Source of the DNA: Chrysochromulina parva
Taxonomy: Eukaryota; Haptophyta; Prymnesiales; Chrysochromulinaceae
DNA length: 18,735 nucleotides
Direction: 5' to 3'
Assembly (NCBI GenBank): GCA_002887195.1
Contig: PJAB01000958.1
Span: forward strand, 1 to 18,735
The first letter of the stretch is position 1, and every line of letters starts with the position of its first letter. Position numbers and translations under genes: made by a program. Of this stretch, positions 9,080 to 16,954 are shown one piece after another. The notes under the pieces were generated by a model. That model made no database searches, had not been told where the DNA came from, and worked only from the letters and a program-made list of their open reading frames with translations.

Positions 9080-11164
9080 TCAGCGAGTCGTCGGTTTGGC
9101 AGCGTCCCGCGACTGAGCATCTACCTCAACCACGTTGTCTTCAGGCAGCTCGCACGCCTCCGCCAGTGCCTCTAGGCGCTTCTGCTCCTGCGCTTCAACA
9201 AAGGTCGCCAGGACGAACTCGGCGACGGTCGCGGCGGCGAGCGTTGGAAGGAAGATGGAGGGATTCTCTTGCGTGAGCTCGAGTAGGAGCACGGAGGCAG
9301 TCAGCGGGCTGCGGAAGAGCGCGCCGAGTGTGGCCGCCGCTCCCACGATCGCATACGCCGGGGCGGCGGCAACGTGGAGGATGGGCAGCACCCCCCACGA
9401 GCCAGGGACCACATCGAGGGAGAGCTGAAGCGACACGAGGTTGGTGGCTGCAAACTCCGTCGCGCTCGCCACGAGGGAGTGGAAGGCCGCGCCGGCAGTG
9501 GCGCCGATGAAGAGAGATGGAGCAAAGAGGCCACCGACGAGACCGGCTCCGAGCGAGAAGGCAGTCGTCCCTATCTTGAGGAAGGAGTAGCCGAGGAGTG
9601 AGAGGGGCGGCTCGGGCTGCGTGTTGGCGAGGATGGCATTGAGTGTGGCGTAGCCGTTGAACAGGATGCGCGGGAACGCGATGCCAATGCTGCCGACGAC
9701 CGCCGCGGCAGCCATCGGCCGGAGGAGAAGCGGCACACTCGAGCCGATTGCGCCCTCATCGGACCACACAGACAGAGAGGTTGTGCGAGCTTCGCGCACC
9801 TGACGAGGGAGGTAATCATCAGTCATCATCAGTCATCATCAGTCATCATCAGTCATCATCAGTCATCATCAGTCATCATCAGTCATCATCAGTCATCATC
9901 AGTCATCATCAGCGCGCACAAGGATCGCGAGAGCGCCCGCGAGCACGCCGAGGCCGAGGTAGAAGGGCATCTCGAGCAGCGGCGACTCGAGCGTGAACTC
10001 GGGCGACTGCAGTCGAAGGGAGCCCTGGAGGATAGTCTCACTCACCAGAGCGGCACATGACGCCGAGAGCGCGACGGCGGCTACGCGGAGAGTGACGCGG
10101 GCGGGCGAGGCTTGCCACATCCGCGCGCGGCGCAGAGAGATCCGTTGGGCGGACATCTCGCTCGTCTTCATTTCGTTGAGAGCCTGCGCGTACGCAAGCC
10201 TCATCTCCGTCTCCGCCTCCTTCTCTCGCGCCCTTCCACCTTCCGTGGCCGCAATACCGTCCAGCTGGCTCCGGACCTCAGCTGCGTTGTTGTCCGTTCC
10301 CGTCGAGAGCAGAGCAGAATCATCGCACAAGGCTTCGACAGTCACATCTGGATTGAAAAAGGGCTCGATGGTCGAAGCATACGCATCGCCATACTCGGTG
10401 AATCTCTCCTGAATCGGTATCCGCGTCCTGACTTTGGGCTCCGGCGGGCGCAGTGCCCTGGTAGCCCGTGCCCACCCACGTGAGATCAGGGGCCGGAGCT
10501 GTAGCGCAGGCCGGCCACCTTCTGGCGCCACGGTCTCGCAGGCGAAGACGATGCCGGCAATAGGAGCGGAGAAGCCGGCGGCGACACCGGAAGCCACGCC
10601 CGCCGCTACAAGGATCGTATCGCGCTCCTCGCAAAGACCGCCGAAGATCCGGGCAGCAATGCCTCGCCCGATGTCCACCGCAGGGCCCTCCGGCCCGAGG
10701 CTGTTGCCCGTGCCGAGTGTAGCTGCTGCTGCGGATGCCCGAGCGACGCCGCGTCTGCTCCAGTCGAACAGAGATTCATCCGGCTTTGGCGGCTTGTCAA
10801 AGCCTGGGGTGCCTACTCTCAGCACACCGACGGCCAAGCCACCGAGCATTGGCGTCGCTACCGAAATGACCTCTGGTGGCAGAGCCTGAATCCAGAACGC
10901 GTTCGGATTCAATACGATGGGTTCAATGCCCTCGATGCCAAGTTTGAGGCACGCGACGCCGACCCCAGTCAAACAACCCAACGCTACCGCCCGAGGCAGC
11001 AGAGTGGATGCAAATTGTGGTAGTGGAGTTGGGAATGCCGGTACTGGAGGAGTATCTTGGGCCATGCGTGCAGGTGCGATGCGCACCTGAGGCACGGCTG
11101 CGGCAAAGGTGTGATAGCCATTGGCAGCCGGCACGAGGAACACGAGCAGCCACCGATCACGCAT
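9080..11164 (-). CDS. CLC-type chloride channel/transporter, CLC-e/f-like, probably plastid-targeted (two exons)
   Basis: Exon 1 is 11164-9920 (415 codons) and exon 2 is 9799-9080 (239 codons plus stop), joined in phase 0 to give 654 residues. CLC hallmarks: T-L-G-T-G-N-S-L-G-P-E-G-P at 149-161 with gating glutamate E159; the pore segment ending G-I-V-F-A-C-E-T (204-211); G-L-F-A-P-S-L-F-I-G-A (505-515); and R-S-P-L-T-A-S-V-L-L-L-E-L-T (578-591). The GTGNSLGPEGP form matches the plastid/cyanobacterial CLC-e/f branch rather than plasma-membrane CLCs. T211 falls where proton-coupled exchangers carry the internal proton glutamate. About 140 hydrophilic residues (213-354) are inserted between membrane helices. 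No CBS pair is visible. The N-terminus, a hydrophobic segment followed by A-A-A and basic residues, resembles a bipartite plastid presequence. Likely role: anion transport across a plastid membrane. Confidence 0.92.
9800..9919 (-). other. Intron in the CLC gene, introner-like, filled with a 10-base tandem repeat
   Basis: This 120-base, phase 0 intron begins GTGCGC at 9919 and ends CCTCCCTCGTCAG at 9800. The following exon begins GTGCGC again. The flanking direct repeat is 7 bases on the plus strand (CGCGCAC at 9793-9799 and 9913-9919). Both adjoining frames hit TGA stops inside it. Removal joins ...LAGALAIL to VREARTTS..., continuous across a CLC membrane helix. Its 3' end is nearly identical to that of the CFAP52-like intron at 15295-15382. 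Confidence 0.88.
9821..9910. repeat. Nine perfect tandem copies of a 10-base unit (AGTCATCATC)
   Basis: Nine exact decamers lie head to tail, with a degenerate partial copy on the left (9814-9820) and two bases of another on the right. Read on the transcribed strand the unit is GATGATGACT, so each copy creates a CTGAT, which fits the loose branch-point pattern yUnAy. The array makes up 75% of the intron. Confidence 0.97.
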
Positions 11165-11338
11165 CGGCGCCCTTCACAGGCGTCGTATAATTAAATCTCG
11201 CGATGCCCTCAACGCGCGACAAAATATCTGTGACGATAGAAACTTCCCAACTCACGTCAGCACAGCACGAAGACATTCACTTTCGAGAAATAAGGAACTT
11301 TCTCATCTGAACTTTCTTGTAAAGGGAAGGGAAGAAAA
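11165..11338. promoter_or_regulatory. Putative bidirectional promoter, CLC and mitochondrial carrier genes
   Basis: This is a 174-base head-to-head gap between the CLC start (11164, minus) and the carrier start (11339, plus). It is markedly more AT-rich than the coding DNA. TATAATTAAAT at 11186-11196 lies 22-32 bases upstream of the CLC start. GAACTTTCT occurs twice shortly before the carrier start. The TATA-like string is closer to the CLC start codon than a usual TATA box would be, so its role is uncertain. Confidence 0.45.
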
Positions 11339-12235
11339 ATGCTACTGATCGACGTCACTCTGATTCATCCGAGCACGCTGATCGCTACGAGCAGTGACGT
11401 CAACCTACAGGCTACCGTCGTCGCAGGTGCACTCTCAAAGCTCGCACGCGATAGCGTGTTGCATCCGCTGGACACGCTGAAGACGCGCTCGCAGATTCTG
11501 AGTGATTTGCAGCGAGAGGCAGCGCAGCAAGGCTCGCTCTATGCCGGCGTTTTGCCGACGCTGTTGCTTAGCCTGCCTGCGGGTAGCGCCTACTTTGGCT
11601 TGAATGAGGTGTGCAAGGACTTGGGCGGTAGCGCGGAGTTCGCGGCGGCGCTTTCAGCCACTGGCTACTGGTTTGTCCGTACGCCGTCCGAGTTGCTCAA
11701 GACACGTGCGATGACGGAGACGGATGACCTGCAGCCGTTTCTGCAGGGTGACGTGCGTCGCTTCTCGTCACTGCTGCGTAACGAGGGCGTGGGCGCCTTG
11801 TGGACCGGCTTTGGCGCAACAGTGCTTCGCTCGATTCCCTTTGAGGTTTTGCGGCTCTCATGCTATCCGATCCTACTTGAAGCGTTATCAGCGACTGCGG
11901 CGAACGACAGCGGCGTCAGCGGGGCGCTCGCTGGCTTCACGGCGAGCAGCGGCGCCGCGTTGCTCACGCAGCCGCTCGACACCATCAAGACCTCGCTGCA
12001 GCTCACGCGAGAGGCCAGCGAATGGGACGAGTCGGCCGCTACCTCGTCGCAGGTGGACCGTTTCGCGAGTGCGGTGACCACGATACTTGCCAACGGCGGG
12101 CCTGCAGCCTTGTATCGCGGTGGGCTGTACCGCGCGGCCATTGCCGGGCTCGGAGGTGGCATCACGTTTGGAACGTATCAGATAGCTTTGCCGTGGGTGG
12201 AGCATGTGTTGCATGGTTTTGGTGGTCCCTCATAG
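11339..12235 (+). CDS. Mitochondrial carrier family protein, S-adenosylmethionine-carrier-like
   Basis: A 298-residue protein, the usual size for the family, made of three repeats of about 100 residues. The signature P-x-[DE]-x-x-[KR] appears three times: PLDTLKTR at 43-50, PSELLKTR at 116-123 and PLDTIKTS at 212-219. Each ends an odd-numbered membrane helix. The second repeat has G-F-G-A-T-V-L-R-S-I-P-F (157-168), close to the pattern in S-adenosylmethionine carriers, and that is the nearest subfamily I can suggest; substrate is not established. It should exchange a metabolite across the inner mitochondrial or plastid membrane. The start ATG follows an A-rich AGAAAA context. The gene is intronless and shares a short upstream region with the divergent CLC gene. 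Confidence 0.92.
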   Translation: MLLIDVTLIHPSTLIATSSDVNLQATVVAGALSKLARDSVLHPLDTLKTRSQILSDLQREAAQQGSLYAGVLPTLLLSLPAGSAYFGLNEVCKDLGGSAEFAAALSATGYWFVRTPSELLKTRAMTETDDLQPFLQGDVRRFSSLLRNEGVGALWTGFGATVLRSIPFEVLRLSCYPILLEALSATAANDSGVSGALAGFTASSGAALLTQPLDTIKTSLQLTREASEWDESAATSSQVDRFASAVTTILANGGPAALYRGGLYRAAIAGLGGGITFGTYQIALPWVEHVLHGFGGPS

Positions 12236-12363
12236 GGGCGGCGCGCGAGGAGTGAGAGCAGGCTGGAACGGTGAAAGCTGAGGAGTGAGGTGTGGAGAAT
12301 GCAGAGAAGAACAGTCAAAGACTGCATTCATGTAAGCGGCTGTTGGCCACATGAGCCTAGACA
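12236..12363. other. Short convergent intergenic region
   Basis: This 128-base gap lies between the stops of the carrier gene (plus) and the ADCK2-like gene (minus). It is purine-rich on the plus strand. A TGTAA lies about 95 bases after the carrier stop. No gene or stable hairpin stood out. Confidence 0.45.
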
Positions 12364-14301
12364 CTACCCGCGTTTCGGATGGCGCGCGCGGAATTCGTCC
12401 CTGATGTTGAAGTTCGCCTTGGTTTCGCCACGGTCCGCGCGCTCTTTCGCAGCCAGGAGGAGCCTATTCTCATTGGCCTGGGCCTCGTGGTCGAGCAGAT
12501 CGCCTGTCTCTTGCGAGCGGCCTACGCCCAGCAGCACGCGCCCCTTGCGGCGCAGGTGCTCGCGCACGACGACCTTTTTGGCGCGGGGTGCCACGTCGGC
12601 GGTCGGATCAACCTGGATGACGGTTCCCTCGACGACCTTGATGGCGAGCGCAATCGAGGCGAAGGTGCAGTCCATCTTGACGCGGTGCTCGCACGCGGCC
12701 TCGCATATGATCGAGATGAAATCTCCGATCTGGTCGAAAAAGGTGGGCGAATCTCGCGCGAGCTCGACCATCGTCTGGATCTTGGCGCAGAAGCCATCGA
12801 GGTCCCGCAGCTCGCTGGGCGCAGGGGAGCGCTCTGCCATCATCCGGGCGGCGCGAGCGCCGTCGTACTGAATGAAGGAGAGCAGCACGTTGAAGAGTGT
12901 CTCGTGATCCGCGACCGGGTAGCGCACGGCGATGCCCGCATCGAGGAAGGTGAGTTGCACGTCGGTCGGGTCGCCTGTCGGTCCTTCGGCGACGAAGATG
13001 TTGCCCGGGTGCAGATCGCCATGCACGAAATTGTCGAGAAAGATCATCTGGAGGACTGCATCGATGCCATCGGCGCAGACGCGCCGACCCTCAGGGGAGC
13101 CACGTGGCAGCTCCGCCGCCCATTCGAGAAAGGGGCGTCCATGCACAAAACTCTCGACGAGCACCTCGCGCGACACGAAGGGTGCCATCGGCTCGGGGAA
13201 GGCCACTAGCGGGCATGGCTTCCCGTGGCGTGCATGCTCCGCCGAAGGGGGGAAGGCCGCGCGGAAGCGCTCGAGGTTGGACGCCTCGACGCGCAGATCG
13301 AGCTGCTCGGTCAGCATGGACGCGAACTCCCGCAGCATCGCTTCCGGGTTCAGCCATCGAAGCGACGTCAGCATGAGGAGCTGCGCGACGCCCTCAAGCA
13401 ACCATATGTCGACCGCCATGTGCGCAGCCATATGCGGGTGGAGCACCTTGATGGCTACCGGCCTCCATGTGCCCTCCTCAGGCGTGACCACCAAATCCAG
13501 CACGCCACTCTCGCCGCCGCTGCCACTGTTGCCGGCGCCGGCGCCGGCGCCGCTGCTGCTGCCGCTGTTCGCCTGCCGCAAGAGACCGCGGTAGACCTGG
13601 GCGATGCAACCGGATCCGATCGGCGTGCGCTCGATGTGCAGATCGCGCCGCCACTCGGGTCCAAACATGGCGTCGAGCGAGAACTCCGTTTGTTCCCACG
13701 GGTGCTCAGGCGTGTTGTCTTGCAGGTGCTTGAAGCGTCGGCAGACCGTGGCGCCAAACATGTCTGGTCGCGAAGAGCCCCATTGCGCCAGCTTGATGAG
13801 GAGCGCACCCGAGCGCTCGAAGCTACGCACGCACCACCGCCACCAAAACTCCTCTGCCCACGTCCAGCGACACAATGGATACAGCAACAGCAGGGGCCCA
13901 AAGAACACGATCAGAAACAGGGCGCGCCGCACGCAAGCGAGCACCAGCAGGGTCTTACTGCGAGGCGACGTAAGAATCTTCGTCACTATGACTGGTTCCG
14001 CCGCCGTCGGCGACGCCTCGCACACTGCTTGTGGCAGGCGTGGCCACAGGTGGGAGTGCACAATCAGCCCAGCGCTCAGTGCAGATGCGGTGAGGCATGC
14101 GGGCCTCATGGTTGCACGTGTTGCGATGGCGAGTTCCAAGTTACGCAGCGGTTCAGCTCGTAGGCAGTAGGCACGCAAACTGACGCGCGCTCTCGCCCTC
14201 AGAGGAAACATCGTGCGACGCAGCATGTCGGCACGCGGAAGTGCACCAGATACGAGGCGAAAATCGAGCGCTCGCACGGGGTGACGCGTCGCCGTCGGCA
14301 A
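12364..14301 (-). CDS. ADCK2: ABC1/UbiB-family atypical kinase, ADCK2-like, mitochondrial
   Basis: A 645-residue protein of the ABC1/ADCK/UbiB family, which supports coenzyme Q biosynthesis and mitochondrial lipid metabolism. Visible motifs: KLAQWGSSRPD at 170-180, the ADCK2 version of the family's KxGQ motif; the nucleotide-binding loop GSGCIAQVYRG at 229-239; VAIK with K285; EQLDLRVEASNLERF at 332-346; catalytic HGDLHPGN with D429; and the metal-binding FLDAG with D454. A hydrophobic segment at about 116-141 is a likely membrane anchor. The N-terminus is rich in Arg, Ala and Leu with few acidic residues, as in a mitochondrial targeting peptide. ATG 14226 (residue 26) is an alternative start with an even better targeting-peptide look. 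A Gly/Ser/Ala-rich insertion (246-266) lies between the A-loop and the VAIK lysine. Substrate is unknown. Confidence 0.9.
   Translation of the reverse strand: MPTATRHPVRALDFRLVSGALPRADMLRRTMFPLRARARVSLRAYCLRAEPLRNLELAIATRATMRPACLTASALSAGLIVHSHLWPRLPQAVCEASPTAAEPVIVTKILTSPRSKTLLVLACVRRALFLIVFFGPLLLLYPLCRWTWAEEFWWRWCVRSFERSGALLIKLAQWGSSRPDMFGATVCRRFKHLQDNTPEHPWEQTEFSLDAMFGPEWRRDLHIERTPIGSGCIAQVYRGLLRQANSGSSSGAGAGAGNSGSGGESGVLDLVVTPEEGTWRPVAIKVLHPHMAAHMAVDIWLLEGVAQLLMLTSLRWLNPEAMLREFASMLTEQLDLRVEASNLERFRAAFPPSAEHARHGKPCPLVAFPEPMAPFVSREVLVESFVHGRPFLEWAAELPRGSPEGRRVCADGIDAVLQMIFLDNFVHGDLHPGNIFVAEGPTGDPTDVQLTFLDAGIAVRYPVADHETLFNVLLSFIQYDGARAARMMAERSPAPSELRDLDGFCAKIQTMVELARDSPTFFDQIGDFISIICEAACEHRVKMDCTFASIALAIKVVEGTVIQVDPTADVAPRAKKVVVREHLRRKGRVLLGVGRSQETGDLLDHEAQANENRLLLAAKERADRGETKANFNIRDEFRARHPKRG
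13531..13552. repeat. GC-only hexamer repeat (GCCGGC)n inside the ADCK2-like gene
   Basis: A short run of GCCGGC units encodes the Gly/Ala insertion of the kinase. The unit is self-complementary, so the run can fold on itself on either strand and may be prone to slippage. Confidence 0.85.
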
Positions 14302-14643
14302 CTTTTGCAGCGACTCAGGGTGTGAATGCGCGTGAGTCTTTGGCCATCCGGGTGACCTGGTTGCGATTTGAGGAGTGTTTCAGGGCGCCGCTCTCATCAA
14401 CAGCACCAGAACACCCATTAGCACGCAGCACACGGGGCCCCCATCGGTGCGCGCCTCCCGTCCTTGAAGGTGATCATCCGACCGCAGTCACAACGACACA
14501 AGGACAGTGCATCATGTATTATGAGTTGCTACGCGCGCTCGCGCAGCAGCAGCAGCCCCTCGGCACTCACGCACGCACGCCCCGCCGTGCAGTGCATCGT
14601 GCTCGTCGGCTTCCACGCTTTTTCCACGCCGTCTCCTCCTCCG
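14302..14643. other. Intergenic region between ADCK2-like and CFAP52-like genes
   Basis: These 342 bases should contain the promoter of the ADCK2-like gene and the 3' UTR of the CFAP52-like gene, both minus strand. A (CAG)n run lies near 14547-14557 and a CACG-rich run near 14568-14580. I see no gene, and no TATA or CCAAT element I would defend. Confidence 0.4.
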
Positions 14644-16810
14644 CTACTGCGGCGGCGCGCCACTGCCATACCAGTTCCACACGCATATGCACGCGTCCTT
14701 GCCGACGGAGACGACTTGCTTCCCGTCGGGCGCCCACTTGGCCATGGTGACTTCGTCGGAGTGCGCGGCGCCGATCGAGAGGAGCGCGGACGTGCGCAGG
14801 TCCCACACCTGCACTTCGCCCGAGGCGGTGCATGCAAGCAGGAAGTCCGACGAAGAGCCGTCCATAGGTGGCGAGAGGTCGATGTGGGTGAGGCGACGGT
14901 CCTTGTTGGGATCCTGCTGAGGAGACCACGTGAGCATCATGGAGACTGGTTGCTCCTCGTCGGCGTCCCAAAATTTGAGCGCGCCCGACGTATCCGCCGT
15001 GATGAGCTCGTACTCGCCCCGATCCATTTGCACCATCGACTGCATCGCACCCTCCTTGACGGTGAAGCACTTGACCCTCCGTGCCTGGTCGAGGTCGATC
15101 GACACGATCTTCTTGTCCTCGCCACAAGAGTGGATGACCTTGGAGCGCGCATACGGGTTGCAGTCGACGCAGAGCGACGTGATACGCTTCGAGTGCTCGT
15201 CAAAGTTGCCGTGCAGCTGGCGAGACGGCCCGTCGCCCCACACGCGCACTGCTCCGTCCCGGCCGCCGCTGACGATGTAGAGAGCGCAGCGCACCTGATG
15301 AGGGAGGCAATTAGGTGTCATCAGGTGTCATCAGGTGTCATCAGAGGTCATCACAGGTGACGAGGTAGAGAGCGCAGCGCACGATGCAAGAGACGCCCCC
15401 GCGGTGCGCCTTGACGATTTCCCACAGCGGCGCGCCGGTGCGCGCGTCGTAGCAGCGCACGTTGCCGTCGCTCCAGCCCGAGAGGCACTCGAGCGTGTCC
15501 TTGTCGATGGAGAGGCATTCGGCGCGCACGACCGCGTACGCATCCGTCGTCTTGACGGGTGGAGGTGTCTCAAACTCGACTCCATAGTGAGAGAGCTCCC
15601 ACCGCCGCAGATGGCCAGATTCGGCGGAGCTGATGAACCACTCGGAGCTGCCGCCGAAGCTGATGCAGTTGATCGGCTGCGGGTGCGACGCGAGCAGCGG
15701 CTCGTAGCGCGCCGCATAGTTGCCGTCCGGTCCCAACGGTCGCAAATCGCGCGCGTCGAGCAGGTAGATGTTCCCCAAGCTCGTGCCCGCGAGGACCTGA
15801 CGCCCGTCGGCCGAGACGGTCACGGAGCGCACCTCCCCGTCGAGCTGTGCGTCGGCGAGGCAGGTCCACTGCAAGTCCTCGCCCTGGAGCAGCTTGAGGG
15901 TGCCGTCGCCCATGCCGCAGTAGGCGAGGGGCGCGGTGGCGCTCCCCTCGCCAAAAGGGTCGCCCGCATCACGCACCGCGAGCGACAGCAGCCCGCCCTT
16001 GGAGACGGGTACGCACGCACGGAAGACCATGGCGGCCGCGTTGAAGACGCACAGCTCGCCCGCGCTCGAGCCGCACACGAGGAACCATGTGCCGCTCGCG
16101 TTGCACACGGCTGTCGCGCAGTGGTACTCGCGCGCCAGCCCCGAGGAAGGCAACTGGAAGAGAGACTGCTTGATGTTGAACTGCATGGTGTGCACGTCAA
16201 ACTCCATGAGGTACTTGATGACCTTGCTGTTCGCAGCCGTCTGAAGCTGGTACGCCGCGTGCTTCTGCGTCTTGCTGCGCGACGGGATCACCTCGCCCCA
16301 CGCGAGGAAGTTGAGCTGCCGCTGCTGCGTCTTGGAGAGCACTGCGAGCTGACCCGTGTTCGTATGCCACACGCACAGCTTGGCGCCGCCGGGCTGGTCA
16401 TCGCTGCCCGCGAGGAACAGGTCATCGGGCGAGAAGGCGAGCACGCGCACGCGGTTGCGCGAGAAGGCGATGCCGTCGTGCAGCTCCATGAGCCGGTAGA
16501 GCGGCTGCCGTGATGCGTAGTCCCACACGATCACCATCGCCTCCGAGTTGGGTACGCGCGTGGTCGACGTCTGGCCCGAGGCGATCAGCGCGCCTGATGG
16601 CGAGATGGCCATGCACGTGATCGCCTCGTTGTGCCCGCGCAGGAACTCCTGCTGGTGAGGGTCCTTGACGTCCGAGATGACAATCAAACAACCGGTGAAC
16701 GAGATCATGACCGACGCGTCCGTCGGGTGGTACTGGACCGAGCCGCCGCACGAGCCGTCGAAGCCCATCATGTGCTCCAGCTCGAGCGGGTCGAGCTGTT
16801 GCTCCTCCAT
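14644..16810 (-). CDS. CFAP52: WD40-repeat axonemal protein, CFAP52/WDR16-like (two exons)
   Basis: Exon 1 is 16810-15383 (476 codons) and exon 2 is 15294-14644 (216 codons plus stop), giving 692 residues against roughly 620 in animals. The start at 16810 matches the family N-terminus: L-E-L-E-H-M-M-G-F-D-G at 9-19. An ATG at 16927 would add 39 residues not expected. Family-like blocks include GHNEAITCMAISPSGALIASGQ (59-80), VIVWDY (93-98), LAFSPDDLFLAG (124-135), CLSGWSDGNVRCYDARTG (442-459), and the C-terminal W-A-P-D-G-K-Q-V-V-S-V-G-K-D blade. CFAP52 is known as a microtubule inner protein of doublet microtubules in motile cilia, so the organism probably makes flagella. A stretch around 170-215 is longer than in the animal protein. 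Assignment rests on overall blade order, recalled rather than searched. Confidence 0.87.
15295..15382 (-). other. Intron in the CFAP52-like gene, introner-like, flanked by a 25-base direct repeat
   Basis: This 88-base, phase 0 intron begins GTGCGC at 15382 and ends CCTCCCTCATCAG at 15295; the next exon begins GTGCGC. Its length is not a multiple of three and the upstream frame stops inside it. The interior has a 10-base repeat (TGATGACACC on the transcribed strand) with three good copies and degenerate ones. The first 24-25 bases of the intron repeat the first bases of exon 2 with one mismatch (15270-15294 versus 15358-15382). Splicing restores ...GVSCI-VRCALYIVSGG..., a standard WD40 blade. 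Confidence 0.86.
15311..15347. repeat. Degenerate tandem 10-base repeat inside the CFAP52-like intron
   Basis: On the plus strand the unit is AGGTGTCATC, present as three consecutive copies followed by two diverged ones toward 15358. The period is the same as in the CLC intron array and the sequence is related (about 7 of 10 positions). On the transcribed strand the units again create CTGAT, with a CTAAT just before the 3' tail. Confidence 0.85.
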
Positions 16811-16954
16811 CGTCAATGCAATGTCTTCGTGTGCGAGGGGCAGCGGCGGAGCGAAGCGACAGTACCAACGGGCGATACACAACGTGATGACCAATACGGC
16901 GCGCCGTCGCAGAGCAAGACTCCCCACCCGGCCCTTCCTCTCGCGGTCCTCGTT
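16811..16954. promoter_or_regulatory. Short intergenic region upstream of the CFAP52-like gene
   Basis: These 144 bases lie between the CFAP52-like start and the stop of the upstream dioxygenase gene, both minus strand. The CFAP52 promoter must lie here or within the neighbour. No specific element was identified. Confidence 0.35.

Noticed and set aside
9821..9910. CRISPR-like or other regularly spaced array
   Set aside because: The 10-base units are directly adjacent with no spacers, and they lie inside a eukaryotic intron.
9080..11164. CLC locus as a frameshifted or broken pseudogene, or as two separate genes
   Set aside because: GT-AG borders in phase 0 rejoin a conserved helix exactly, and the downstream half lacks a plausible start of its own.
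14464..15360. Plus-strand open frame over the intergenic region and CFAP52 exon 2
   Set aside because: Antisense over conserved WD40 coding sequence and low complexity in the intergenic part.
15335..16513. Plus-strand open frame of 392 codons
   Set aside because: Antisense to the CFAP52-like gene; Arg/Val/Ala-rich with no recognisable fold.
14644..16810. CFAP52-like locus as two separate WD40 genes
   Set aside because: The halves together match one full CFAP52 order; the split falls inside a WD40 blade and is repaired by removing 88 bases.
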